Assembly: GCF_036567765.1 (NCBI RefSeq) | Contig: NZ_DATCTU010000007.1 | Span: forward strand, 124,001 to 188,000 | Reading direction: 5' to 3' | DNA: 64,000 bases | Source of the DNA: Pseudobacteroides sp. | GTDB taxonomy: Bacteria > Bacillota > Clostridia > Acetivibrionales > DSM-2933 | Shown here: piece by piece, positions 36,843 to 45,670 of the stretch | How the letters are laid out: each line of letters begins with the position of its first letter | Numbering within the stretch: position 1 is the stretch's first letter | Position numbers and translations under genes: made by a program | Notes under the pieces: generated by a model | Databases searched by the model: none | What the model saw: only the letters and a program-made list of their open reading frames with translations | Told to the model about the DNA's origin: nothing

Positions 36843-36965
36843 TGCTTTAATATTCTATCATTGACTAAGCTTATCAGCGGGGTCTAAAACGCTATTAACC
36901 TTAAAAGTGTGGAATAGTAAGGCATTTTTTGTATCCTGGCAGGGGAGGTGGTTCCAATGTTTTAG
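36843..36965 (+). other. Second CIRCE leader with inverted repeat and minimal ORF
   Basis: TGCTTTAATATTCT (36843-36856) pairs with GGAATAGTAAGGCA (36911-36924) with two wobbles and one mismatch; a run of six T follows. The left arm starts 5 bases after CIRCE and resembles the arm at 21110. Further on, GGGGAGGTGG precedes ATG-TTT-TAG at 36957-36965, a two-codon frame with a good ribosome site. The rest up to 37059 shows no gene. Confidence 0.6.
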
Positions 36966-37059
36966 GTAAGCACTATAAAAACTAAAGATGATTAGAAAAT
37001 TAAAGCATTATTGATTGGTTTGTTGAAATCTATGTAGTGTACGGAAGGAGATGATTATC

Positions 37060-37809
37060 ATGTTAAGAAAAGTGATATTTATATCCACTATGTGTTTCAT
37101 TCTCATATTCAATTCTGTACAGGCTTTTGCCCAGGATATTCCTAATGGTATAGAACCAAGGAAGCTTACTGCGACTCTTGAAGAGGAGCATCCAGGCAGC
37201 TTTTTGGATCTTTTGCCTGACGGTACTGGAGGAAAGCTTTCCGGTCCGCTCTTTGAAGGAGCCAGAACCAGTATACCCTATAAAAAGAAATATACGCTTG
37301 AATTTTATAACGTAGGTGCTTTAAAAGGTGAGCAATACTCTGAGGCCACATTAAAGATTGAGACCATTGCAACAGGCAACGGCAAAATCAGTACAAAGGA
37401 GCTCAGCCCGAAGCTTCAGCCCCCGCTTATTCAGAAGGATGCTGAAACACGTCCTGACTTTAAGGCAAAGGAATACAAGCTAAAGTTCAGCGGCGGTCCT
37501 TATGGGAGGTTTACTTACAAGGAGGGGGACACCGAAATAAGGATGTCCATGTCAAATAACGGGAAAAATATTGTGTTTGATGTTCCAGGGTACTCAACAA
37601 AGCCGTTGGCTTTGGAGGATCAAAAAGCCTTTGAGGCATGGGTGGAGACTGTTGGAAAGCCGGCTGCTGCAAAGCAGAAAATACTTGGTATGATAAACGA
37701 GTATAAATATACTGTTCCTATAGCAGGAGCTATATTATTGCTTGCAGGGGTGGCAGTAGCTGCGTTTGTTATATGGAAATATGGAAAAGGCAAGCTTATG
37801 CCCCATTAA
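37060..37809 (+). CDS. Exported, C-terminally anchored protein of unknown function
   Basis: 249 residues from ATG 37060; ATG 37051 touches the GGAAGGAG site and is less likely. Signal peptide: LRKVIFISTMCFILIFNSVQAFAQ, probable cleavage at AFA-Q. The body (25-210) is soluble, with no Cys and no recognised domain. A membrane helix near the end (YTVPIAGAILLLAGVAVAAFVIW) and a basic tail KYGKGKLMPH anchor it facing outward. First gene behind a perfect CIRCE, so it is probably a heat-shock-induced surface protein. Confidence 0.75.
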   Translation: MLRKVIFISTMCFILIFNSVQAFAQDIPNGIEPRKLTATLEEEHPGSFLDLLPDGTGGKLSGPLFEGARTSIPYKKKYTLEFYNVGALKGEQYSEATLKIETIATGNGKISTKELSPKLQPPLIQKDAETRPDFKAKEYKLKFSGGPYGRFTYKEGDTEIRMSMSNNGKNIVFDVPGYSTKPLALEDQKAFEAWVETVGKPAAAKQKILGMINEYKYTVPIAGAILLLAGVAVAAFVIWKYGKGKLMPH

Positions 37810-37859
37810 ATACCGTAAGCCCATTCATACGATAGATAAAAAAATATATATTCTTTCGG

Positions 37860-38396
37860 TATATAAATGCCGGCATTTATGTGGTCAACCCGTCTGTCAT
37901 ATCTAAAATGCCTGATAAAAGGATTTTGTCCTTTGAAGAGGATGTGATTCCAAGGCTTGTTGAAAATAATTTCAACGTGGCGCTTTATAAAAGCGGGCAC
38001 TACTTTATTGATATAAACTCAATAGAAAATTACATAAAGGTTCATAGGGATATGCTGAGCGGCCTGTATAAAATACCAGGACTTACACTCTCACAAGATA
38101 TCATAATAAAAGGTGTCAACAGCAGGATACACCCCGATGCAAGAATTACAGGCCCTGTCTATATCGGCAATAATGTTGAGATTGGGCCCATAGGACCGGA
38201 TACCGTTATTGGAAGCAAGGTGCGTATCAATATGGGCAGCCGGATCATAGGAAGCATTATATGGGACAATGTTATGGTAGAGCGGGACTCCAGAATTATC
38301 AATACCATTGTTACCTCAAATGCCAGAGTAGATAAAAGATATAAATATAAGAATGTCATATTTACAGGTCATGATTTGAAAGATATCGCCATTTAA
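37860..38396 (+). pseudogene. 5'-truncated sugar nucleotidyltransferase copy
   Basis: The frame from about 37863 reads INAGIYVVNP and then continues to a left-handed beta-helix tail (ITGPVYIGNNVEIG, IGSKVRINMGSRIIGSIIWDN). This is colinear with residues from LINAGVYIFEP to the end of the pyrophosphorylase at 22355. The N-terminal catalytic half with the GGLGTR loop is missing. A GTG at 37881 could start a 171-residue protein, but there is no good ribosome site. Most likely a decayed paralog; a regulatory beta-helix-only protein is the alternative. Confidence 0.7.
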
Positions 38397-38442
38397 ACAT
38401 ATGAAAATCAATTAATTAATAAACAGCAAAAGAGGTGTTTAT

Positions 38443-39528
38443 ATGCTTTATCCGTATAAAATGATGCCCGTATACAAGGACTACATATGGGGAGGACATA
38501 ATCTAAGAAAGCTGGGTAAATCCATACCGGATGGACAGGTGGCAGAAAGCTGGGAGTTGTCGGGCATATCAGGAAGTGAAAGTAAAATAGCCAACGGTCC
38601 GCTAAAAGGACAAGTTCTGACAGAGGTAATAAGAAGATACGGCAGGCTGGTGCTTGGAGATAAGTTCGCATCGGAAAAAATTAATGCAGGGCTGCCGGTG
38701 CTATTAAAGTTTATTGATGCAAACGACAGGCTTTCCATCCAGGTTCATCCTGATGATGAATATGCTGTAGAATGTGAGCATGGCAAAATGGGGAAAACCG
38801 AAATGTGGTACATCATAGATGCAAAACCGGAGGCTTCTGTTTTCCATGGCTTTTCTGAAGGCTATGATAAAGGCAGGATTCGTGACTGTATTCTAAAGTA
38901 CAAGCATGGAGGCTTGTATAGAGAGGTCAAGGTAAAAAAGGGTGACGTGGTTTTTGTTCCAGCAGGCACGGTACATGCCTTAAATGATGGGCTGGTGGTA
39001 GCTGAAATACAACAGCACTCAGACCTGACCTACAGGCTGTTCGATTATGACAGGACGGATGCCGCCGGAAAGAAAAGACCGCTCCATATAAACAAGGCTC
39101 TTGATGTACTTGACTATAAAAACCGCAAGGCTTTGTACAAGGGCCTTACGGTATGCTATGACAAAATAGTGACAAAGTATTTAGCCTTAAGCGAATATTT
39201 CTGTGTCAGACAGCTTGAGGGTAATGGTACACCGGTAGAATTGTTTGCAGAGGGTTCCTTTTCAGCCTTCATGTTTATAACCGGTGAAGCAGAAATAATG
39301 TATGATACTGAAAAATTACACGTTGATGCGCTGGAAACAGTCTTTATTCCCGCATATATGGGAAGCTATAAAATTGATGGTGAATTTTCTGCACTTCAGA
39401 TTTTCATACCAGACTCTGTGATGGATGTATATGCCTCTTTAATGGAGGAGGGCTTCTCTAGTGAAGAAATATTTAATTGCATAGCAGGGGCAGAAAACCT
39501 TTGTGTACCATTGAAAACAGCGGTTTGA
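38443..39528 (+). CDS. manA: Mannose-6-phosphate isomerase, class I
   Basis: 361 residues. Cupin-type isomerase: WGGHNLRKLGK start, zinc-site residues in QVHPDDEYA and GTVHALNDG, and the substrate region RLFDYDRTDAAGKKRPLH. Converts fructose-6-P to mannose-6-P, the entry point of the mannose route whose other steps (25723, 22355, 23498, 21281) lie behind the first CIRCE. AGAGGTG precedes the start. Confidence 0.93.
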   Translation: MLYPYKMMPVYKDYIWGGHNLRKLGKSIPDGQVAESWELSGISGSESKIANGPLKGQVLTEVIRRYGRLVLGDKFASEKINAGLPVLLKFIDANDRLSIQVHPDDEYAVECEHGKMGKTEMWYIIDAKPEASVFHGFSEGYDKGRIRDCILKYKHGGLYREVKVKKGDVVFVPAGTVHALNDGLVVAEIQQHSDLTYRLFDYDRTDAAGKKRPLHINKALDVLDYKNRKALYKGLTVCYDKIVTKYLALSEYFCVRQLEGNGTPVELFAEGSFSAFMFITGEAEIMYDTEKLHVDALETVFIPAYMGSYKIDGEFSALQIFIPDSVMDVYASLMEEGFSSEEIFNCIAGAENLCVPLKTAV

Positions 39529-39578
39529 AAAGAAAAGCTCAAAATAAAAACTACTGATAAAATTGGAGGGGTTTATTC

Positions 39579-40154
39579 ATGATTACTTTATTAGATGCTA
39601 TGGAACGGAAGGAAAGTGCAAAAAGAATCAGGAAACTGGGGTATGTTCCTTGCAGCATTTACGGATCGGGAGTCGACCGCAACATGGATATCCAGATTGA
39701 GGATAAGGAAATAAACAGGTTCTTGAAAAGCCATTCTATAGGTGCAAAAGCTAAGGTGAAAATTAATGCCAGCGAGCTGCCATGTGTCATAAAGAGCATA
39801 CAGTATGAGCCAATAAGCAGCAAGCCTATGCATATCGAGTTTTATGCTTCCTCAGAGGATAAGCTTGTAAAAGTAAAAGTACCTTTTAAGTTTAAAGGAA
39901 AGGAGCAGCTATTCAGTAACAAGCTTGTTTTGAATATTCTCGAGGATGAAATTGAAATTCAAGGGGTATTGAAGGATCTGCCTGAATTTGTTGAGATAAA
40001 TGTTTCATTAATGAAGGACGGCAGTGTAATTACGATGGAGGATATCGCCCTGCCTGAAGGCATAAGGCTTCTGTCCAGAAAGGATGAGGTAGTGGTACGG
40101 GCATCAGAGGCCTCTCAACCTACCCTGCCTGTTCAGAACGAGTTTGTCGTCTAA
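39579..40154 (+). CDS. rplY: 50S ribosomal protein L25/general stress protein Ctc
   Basis: 191 residues with the two-domain Ctc form: N-terminal L25 5S-rRNA-binding domain (SAKRIRKLGYVPCSIYGSG) and C-terminal TL5 domain (PMHIEFYASS, ILEDEIEIQG, DIALPEGIRLL). In Bacillus Ctc is a stress protein bound to ribosomes. Its place at the end of a CIRCE-headed group fits that. Confidence 0.92.
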   Translation: MITLLDAMERKESAKRIRKLGYVPCSIYGSGVDRNMDIQIEDKEINRFLKSHSIGAKAKVKINASELPCVIKSIQYEPISSKPMHIEFYASSEDKLVKVKVPFKFKGKEQLFSNKLVLNILEDEIEIQGVLKDLPEFVEINVSLMKDGSVITMEDIALPEGIRLLSRKDEVVVRASEASQPTLPVQNEFVV

Positions 40155-40178
40155 TTGCGTTAAGTGTTGATTATACAA

Positions 40179-40340
40179 TCATCTGAGCACTATGATAAAA
40201 AACGGAAGCAGGAGCGCTGCAAGCATCAGAATCAGGATGCCTGCAGCACCTGCCTTGTTTTTACTTTCCCAGGCATACCTGGCATAGCTGAACGTATATA
40301 TATTAGGGCAAATAACAAGCAGCATAATTAAGATTTTCAT
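40179..40340 (-). CDS. Small two-TM protein coupled to germinant receptor operon
   Basis: 53 residues; the ATG (40338-40340) overlaps the TAA of the receptor C gene (TAATG), with GGAGGGGAAGG just upstream. Two hydrophobic segments, MKILIMLLVICPNIYTF and GILILMLAALLLPFFIIV, separated by a charged loop (RYAWESKNKAG). Small two-helix D subunits are known to modulate GerA-type germinant receptors in some spore formers; this is a good candidate for one. Confidence 0.7.
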   Translation of the reverse strand: MKILIMLLVICPNIYTFSYARYAWESKNKAGAAGILILMLAALLLPFFIIVLR

Positions 40341-41608
40341 TATTCCTTCCCCTCCGATGTGACGATTTCAGAGCTTTTTAAAAGACCGCCGGTTCTCCTT
40401 ATTTTAAATTTGACTTTTGTAGAAACCTTTGCTTCCTTAAAATGCTTGTTCCAGTGATATGCCTCCCATTCCTCTATGGTCCAAAAATGTCTAACTGCTG
40501 TCCGCCCGAAAAAGAAGGTATCGCAGTTCAAGGCCTGGCATTTTGATATGACCTCATCCAGACTCTTCTTGAGATGGTTTCCCACAGCTTTTTCCAAGAG
40601 AGGCAGCATGTCAGGCTTTTCATAATTAATCCGACTTTGTATGGCGAGAATATCTCCCTCTGTATCAAGGGCAAGGGAAATAAGCGGAACAGCTCCTTCA
40701 AAGCTGACCTTTATTTGCGGTTTGCGTGAAAGCTGAAGCTCAATGGGGATGATAAGCTCTGGAGCCTTAGGGTCCTGTATTGTAAATATACCCCTTTGAA
40801 AGTCACCCCTTGCAAGCAGCATCATCCGTGTGTCATGACCATCCAGCTTGCCAACCATCCTGTCGCCGTCAAAAAGAGCGCTTCCCAAAAACTCAATGGA
40901 ATTTCCGCCTTTTCTGGGGACTTCTCCGGCAAAATACCGTCCTGTTAGATTGAATTTGCTTCCCCATTTTTCTCCATTCTGCTGAAAATTGGCAGGGTCA
41001 TGCAGCCCGCCCAATGTTACAACCGGCTGGCGATAGGTGGACTTTACGGCATTGTAGAAATCATTCAGCGTTACATGGGGGAAATAGCTGGTATTCTCCG
41101 CTTCAAAGGTTAAATCCTCAATTGCGGCAATGGGACTTCCACCCAGATAAGGCTCTGTCTTTTCCACAAAATCCTGGGCAGAGCCTTGTGAAACCACCAC
41201 ATCCAGCGTTCGCCTGATTTCACGGAAACGAATTAAAGGAGCAATATACTCGCCCACCAGGCCGCTTTGTGCGAGGTCCTCAGAAATAACCAGCAGCTTG
41301 GCATGCGCAAATTCAAGCTTTTGCGGCACATTTGTGTTTAACAGGTTTACTCCTCCGTAAAAGGAAGGAGCATCGATAGTGACGGATTTGCTTTCAGCAG
41401 GCTGAGCCCCTCCACTGCCGCTGCTATCCTTGCTGCAGCTATGAGTAGCGATTTTTAAGGTTAAGCGCCATTTGTCCTTTACGCCCCTGTCTATACCGAT
41501 AAATTGAACATATGCAGTATCGGTTACCTCCCGTGCATCATAACAGGAGGTTAAAAGAGCAGCGAAAAGAATAAAAATGAGCAGCAATCCTGTTTTTTTC
41601 ATTGGCAT
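40340..41608 (-). CDS. gerKC: Germinant receptor C subunit (GerAC/GerKC lipoprotein)
   Basis: 422 residues from the ATG at 41608 (GGGAGG upstream); longer starts have no ribosome site. Lipoprotein signal LLLIFILFAALLTSC with lipobox LTSC (acylated Cys). The Ger(x)C pattern includes FIGIDRGVKDKWRLTLKIA and EFAHAKLLVISEDLA. Anchored on the outer face of the spore inner membrane as part of the A-B-C receptor. Overlaps the B gene by 10 bases. Confidence 0.93.
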   Translation of the reverse strand: MPMKKTGLLLIFILFAALLTSCYDAREVTDTAYVQFIGIDRGVKDKWRLTLKIATHSCSKDSSGSGGAQPAESKSVTIDAPSFYGGVNLLNTNVPQKLEFAHAKLLVISEDLAQSGLVGEYIAPLIRFREIRRTLDVVVSQGSAQDFVEKTEPYLGGSPIAAIEDLTFEAENTSYFPHVTLNDFYNAVKSTYRQPVVTLGGLHDPANFQQNGEKWGSKFNLTGRYFAGEVPRKGGNSIEFLGSALFDGDRMVGKLDGHDTRMMLLARGDFQRGIFTIQDPKAPELIIPIELQLSRKPQIKVSFEGAVPLISLALDTEGDILAIQSRINYEKPDMLPLLEKAVGNHLKKSLDEVISKCQALNCDTFFFGRTAVRHFWTIEEWEAYHWNKHFKEAKVSTKVKFKIRRTGGLLKSSEIVTSEGKE

Positions 41609-42696
41609 ATATTCCTCCCTTTTTTTCGTATGCTTGCTGCCAGCAAAGTGATGGCAGGAGGGATATAGAAGAAAAGCCATCCGTATTCCCTTAAAAACTG
41701 AACCATAATGTCGGTGACCTGTGTTATACTCATGGGAAGCATGCATAATACAAGCAATATGATGGCAAAGGGAATTATAAGAGGCCTTTTATCATCAAGC
41801 CGGAACACATGAGAGTATACAACCAGGGATAAGTAAAAAAGGACTGCCACCGAGATAATTGTACTTATATTCCAGATGAAAAAGAAAACAGGCTCAATCC
41901 TTTGAATGAAATTCCCATATTCAATGAGTGAGGCCATAAGGTATATGGGTGCAGTAATTTCCTGGCCGGTATAATAGGGGAACACCAGTGAAAATGCAAG
42001 CAGGGCGGAGGATACAATCAGTCCTGATAAAGCAAGACCGATATATGCCGCTCGTTTGGCATGCCTTGCACCTTGGAGGGAGTTGACCATTATTCCGATA
42101 ATGATGATTTCACCATAGGCAGAGCTTCTTCGCAATCCATGGGTAATTGTATCCCGTAGCCCATGCCCCAGTATGGGGAAAAGGCGGTGCGGCTCATACA
42201 GGGGTATGGCGAGGATTAAAACAATAACAAATCCGGCCAGCAATATATAAGCTATAAGCTTCGAAAAACGTGCGAGGGTTTCCAGACCCAGAAAAGCCAG
42301 CACCGAAGCAACGGATATAAACAAAATAAGCAAATAGCTTGGAGGGCTTGCCGGAAGCACATATACCTTCAACACATCAATAAACTCCCGCAGGTTTGCT
42401 ATTGCGGTAACAAACAGAATGGCAAACAGCAGTAATGAAAAAAGCACACCTATTGGTTTGCCAAGGATGGCTTCATATATATCCAACAGGTTTTTTCCCG
42501 GAAAGCGCTTCAACAAAGTACAAAGCAGAGCAAGGGCTATAAAAGCTCCCCCCATAGAAACCAGGGTCATATACCAGCCTGCGGTTCCGGCCACGACAGC
42601 TACCAGAGAAGGGCTTGAGAAAAACACCTTTGCAGTAATGGTAATGGTTAACAGCCATACAGCTTCATGTACACCGAACTTTCCATCCTTTATCAT
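41599..42696 (-). CDS. gerKB: Germinant receptor B subunit (GerAB/GerKB permease-like)
   Basis: 365 residues, ten predicted membrane helices, of the endospore germination permease branch of the APC superfamily. It is the ligand-binding membrane subunit in GerA-type receptors. Start ATG overlaps the stop of the A gene (ATGA). Elements such as FPGKNLLDIYEAILGKPIG and PLYEPHRLFPILGHG are typical. Confidence 0.93.
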   Translation of the reverse strand: MIKDGKFGVHEAVWLLTITITAKVFFSSPSLVAVVAGTAGWYMTLVSMGGAFIALALLCTLLKRFPGKNLLDIYEAILGKPIGVLFSLLLFAILFVTAIANLREFIDVLKVYVLPASPPSYLLILFISVASVLAFLGLETLARFSKLIAYILLAGFVIVLILAIPLYEPHRLFPILGHGLRDTITHGLRRSSAYGEIIIIGIMVNSLQGARHAKRAAYIGLALSGLIVSSALLAFSLVFPYYTGQEITAPIYLMASLIEYGNFIQRIEPVFFFIWNISTIISVAVLFYLSLVVYSHVFRLDDKRPLIIPFAIILLVLCMLPMSITQVTDIMVQFLREYGWLFFYIPPAITLLAASIRKKGRNICQ

Positions 42697-44471
42697 TGGT
42701 CATCTCCCCCTTTCTCCTTGGTCCACTCCATTGCGTTATTCCCTGCTCTTTTCCTGTTAGGGGTGTTAAAGCCATCGGAACGCATTTTTTGTCTGAATAT
42801 GGGGTGGCGGATGATGACGTCCGGATTTATTTTAACCCTTGGGGCGACAGGAGTTAAAAAAGGGACTCCAAAGGATTTCATATGGCAAGCAATCGCAGCA
42901 ACTAGGATAAAGGCAAGGGAAATACCGTAAAATCCTGCAATTCCTCCGGCGAAAATAAAGAAGAAACGCAGAATCCTTATGGATATAGCCATGGAGAAAT
43001 TGGGCATGGTGAAGCTGCCAAGTCCCGTAAGCGCCACTATAACAATGAGGAGAGGGCTTGCCAATCCCGCAGCCACCGCTACCTGCCCTAATATGAGAGC
43101 GCCCAGAATACCAAGCGTTTGACCGATAACACCGGGTATGCGTACACCGCCTTCACGAATCAACTCAAAGGAAATTTCCATTAATATAAGCTCAATAATT
43201 GTAGGAAATGGGACATTTTCACGCATTCGGGCTATGGATTCCAGCAGGGGTGTAGGAATCATTTCATGGTGATACAATGCCAACGCCACGTACATGCCCG
43301 GTATCATCAGCGCTGAAAGAACACCAACAAGCCGGATCATGCGCAGAAATGTGCCGTATTCCCAGCGCAGCATGGAATCCTCCGAGGAATGGAATAACCT
43401 GAAAAAGGACATGGGTACGGCTATGGCAAAGGGGTCGCTCTCGGTAATGATTACAACCTGTCCTTCGGCAAGGAAGGAGGATGCTCTGTCCGGCCTTTCT
43501 GTTGTCACAACCTGGGGAAAAAGCATGAAGGGATTATCCTCAATAAGCTGCTCAAGCATCCCGTTGCCTTCAATAAAATCTATATTGATGCCTTTTATTC
43601 TACGCCGGACCTCCCTGACAATTTTGGGGTTCGTTACACCCTCAATGTAAAGGATTGCACAGTTGATTTTGTTCAGCTTGCCGACAGGAATAACCTCTGT
43701 GATAAGCTTTTCATTCTTGATTATCCTTCGCAGCAGTGTCAAATTTGTGCGCAGATTTTCCGTGAAGCCCTCCTGGGAGCCCCTGACCACCTGCTCGGTA
43801 ATAGGCCTGTCGATGCCGCGTTTTTCAAAGCCGCGGGTTTCAATCATCAAGGCCTCGGGACATCCGTCAACAAAAAGTATGGATAGTCCATTGAGGGCTT
43901 GTATCTTTGTAATATTAAAATCTGCAGTTTTTGTTAATTGAGTAATGGACAGGACATCTTCCATGATATAATCCAATGGGCAATCTCCGCTGAAGCCAGC
44001 CAAGCATTCGGGGTTCATTAGCTGGGGCAGCACAAATTGATTGATAGAGGTTTTATCTACCATTCCATCGATGAAAACAATAAATGCTTTCAGCTTTCTG
44101 GCGATGCGGAACTCACGAATCACTATATCCTGGTTTTTTGGCATGCTAAAGCTCTGACGGATGTATTCCTTGTTCACATTTAGGTCAGTGGAAATGATAT
44201 TTTGTCTCATGTTTGAAGTTGGTATCTTTCCACCTTGATTGTTTTTTTGTTTGTTCCATTGCTCAACTTTTATAGGTTGCTTAACCGTGGCCCCCTTTTT
44301 TGATTTTTCCTGATTAGATGGATTCCCGGTATTCACACCGTATTTTTCAGAAGGTACTTCTTCGGTATCGGACTTCTCGAATTCATCCTCAAGAAGTTCA
44401 AATCCACCTTCTGTGTCAACAGGTCTCCTATATGTAAACAGCTTTCTGATATTGGTTAACAGATTTCTCAA
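42693..44471 (-). CDS. gerKA: Germinant receptor A subunit (GerAA/GerKA)
   Basis: 592 residues, TTG start with GGAGGGG 6 bases upstream. A long soluble N-domain (a disordered charged stretch 20-90, then two globular parts with IVFIDGMVDKT and AILYIEGVTNPKIV) and about four to six C-terminal membrane helices (IIELILMEISFELIREGGVRIPG). GerA subunits assemble into an ion channel opened by germinants. First gene of the receptor operon, which would be expressed in the forespore. Confidence 0.95.
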   Translation of the reverse strand: MRNLLTNIRKLFTYRRPVDTEGGFELLEDEFEKSDTEEVPSEKYGVNTGNPSNQEKSKKGATVKQPIKVEQWNKQKNNQGGKIPTSNMRQNIISTDLNVNKEYIRQSFSMPKNQDIVIREFRIARKLKAFIVFIDGMVDKTSINQFVLPQLMNPECLAGFSGDCPLDYIMEDVLSITQLTKTADFNITKIQALNGLSILFVDGCPEALMIETRGFEKRGIDRPITEQVVRGSQEGFTENLRTNLTLLRRIIKNEKLITEVIPVGKLNKINCAILYIEGVTNPKIVREVRRRIKGINIDFIEGNGMLEQLIEDNPFMLFPQVVTTERPDRASSFLAEGQVVIITESDPFAIAVPMSFFRLFHSSEDSMLRWEYGTFLRMIRLVGVLSALMIPGMYVALALYHHEMIPTPLLESIARMRENVPFPTIIELILMEISFELIREGGVRIPGVIGQTLGILGALILGQVAVAAGLASPLLIVIVALTGLGSFTMPNFSMAISIRILRFFFIFAGGIAGFYGISLAFILVAAIACHMKSFGVPFLTPVAPRVKINPDVIIRHPIFRQKMRSDGFNTPNRKRAGNNAMEWTKEKGGDDQ

Positions 44472-44609
44472 TGTAATCCCCTCCGTTCCTTGTAAAATTA
44501 TTGACTGATTTTATGTCATGTATACCGAGAAAAATACTTGCTGATTGAGAATTACACTTTTATAAAATTATTTCTTGAAATTGAAATTTTCTTATTTTAA
44601 AATTATTAT

Positions 44610-44672
44610 GAATGCCTATGGTGGCAGACTAGGACCGCTGCATTAACAAGCCTATCTGTCAGTATGGCATTC
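44610..44672. repeat. Imperfect inverted repeat
   Basis: GAATGCC at 44610 and GGCATTC ending at 44672 bound an interrupted stem that includes GGCAGACTAGG against CCTATCTGTC. It lies between the divergent ger operon and the gene at 44726; no other function seen in this 254-base gap. Confidence 0.4.
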
Positions 44673-44725
44673 ACAGCTTTTGACAATTTTAATGTACAGT
44701 TTTGTTTGAAGGTGTTGAACAGAGG

Positions 44726-45115
44726 ATGAAATGTGAGGAGTATAATGATTTAATACATAAATTGTGCACAATTTCACAAAAATACGGATATAGCCCTGAA
44801 GGTGCTTTGAATGCAGTATTAGTCATGCAAAAGGAAAATGAAGGCATGCATGATAATAAAATGTTTTTTACCATAATTTGCAGCTGTGCCATTGCCCATG
44901 GGGTGCTTCAGAAGAAGTTTGATTTTTTGTACGAAATATACGGTCTTTTGCTGGAGTGCGGACTACTTCATGAAATTGAGTCGGCTAATAATTTCAAGGT
45001 GTTTTACTCAGAAAACGGAGAGGGAAAAAAGCAAAAAACGTTCATGGCACTGAAGAGATACATAGAGTTTTTACAGGAGCTTCACAACATTGGAGTGGAA
45101 TATTCCATTTGCTAA
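44726..45115 (+). CDS. Hypothetical soluble protein
   Basis: 129 residues from ATG 44726; a TTG at 44702 is possible but has no ribosome site. Mostly helical, Cys at several positions (CEEYN, LCTIS, ICSCAIAH, LECGLL). No known motif and no membrane segment. It precedes an Hsp20 gene by about 70 bases and may share its transcript. Confidence 0.5.
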   Translation: MKCEEYNDLIHKLCTISQKYGYSPEGALNAVLVMQKENEGMHDNKMFFTIICSCAIAHGVLQKKFDFLYEIYGLLLECGLLHEIESANNFKVFYSENGEGKKQKTFMALKRYIEFLQELHNIGVEYSIC

Positions 45116-45183
45116 AGCTGTAAAGAATAAAATTCTCTCAAAGGGAAAAAATAGGCATGAATAATATATTTGGGAGTGATGAT

Positions 45184-45612
45184 ATGAGTCTTGTGCCATG
45201 GAATCCATTCAGGGAAATGGATAATTTCAGCAAGGATATAAGCAGCTTGATTGATTTTTCACCCTTCAGATTTTTTGGTGGGATGAACTCGCCGAGAGTT
45301 GATGTATTCCAGACGGATACTGATGTAGTGGTTAAGGCGGAAATCCCCGGAATAACCAAGGAGGATTTGAATGTATATGTTGACGAAAACTCCATAAGGT
45401 TGTCGGGACAATCTAAACGAGACAATGAATACAAGGATGAAAACATTTATAGAACGGAAAGGTACTACGGGAGCTTCTCCAGGACGATACCTTTACCTGT
45501 GGAAATAAAATCGGAGCAGGCAAAAGCGGAATATAAAGACGGTATTTTGTCCATAACTGTTCCAAAGGTAGAGCAGGCTAAGGCAAAAGGTAAAAAGATA
45601 GATATCCAGTAA
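45184..45612 (+). CDS. hsp20: Hsp20 small heat-shock protein (third copy)
   Basis: 142 residues from ATG 45184 (GGGAG 7-8 bases upstream; typical Hsp20 start MSLVPWNPFREMD); an ATG at 45157 is in frame with a poorer site. Crystallin domain: VDVFQTDTDVVVKAEIPGITKEDL, SIRLSGQSKR, GILSITVPKVE. More distant from the two tandem copies at 29979 and 30480 than these are from each other. No CIRCE or CtsR box found upstream, so its control differs. Confidence 0.93.
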   Translation: MSLVPWNPFREMDNFSKDISSLIDFSPFRFFGGMNSPRVDVFQTDTDVVVKAEIPGITKEDLNVYVDENSIRLSGQSKRDNEYKDENIYRTERYYGSFSRTIPLPVEIKSEQAKAEYKDGILSITVPKVEQAKAKGKKIDIQ

Positions 45613-45670
45613 GGTTCTCAAGATAGCAAGTCCTACATTATAGAAAACATGCAAGACTTGCTATTCCTGT

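Noticed and set aside
42667..43941. Plus-strand frames over gerKA/gerKB
   Set aside because: They lie in the antisense of well-supported receptor genes and match no family.
44472..44560. Possible sigma-G promoter for the ger operon
   Set aside because: GTATA at the right distance exists on the minus strand, but no convincing CATxxTA -10 box follows at 17-18 bases.
44680..44710. Promoter before the gene at 44726
   Set aside because: TTGACA is present at 44680, but 17 bases further there is TGTTTG, not a -10 box.
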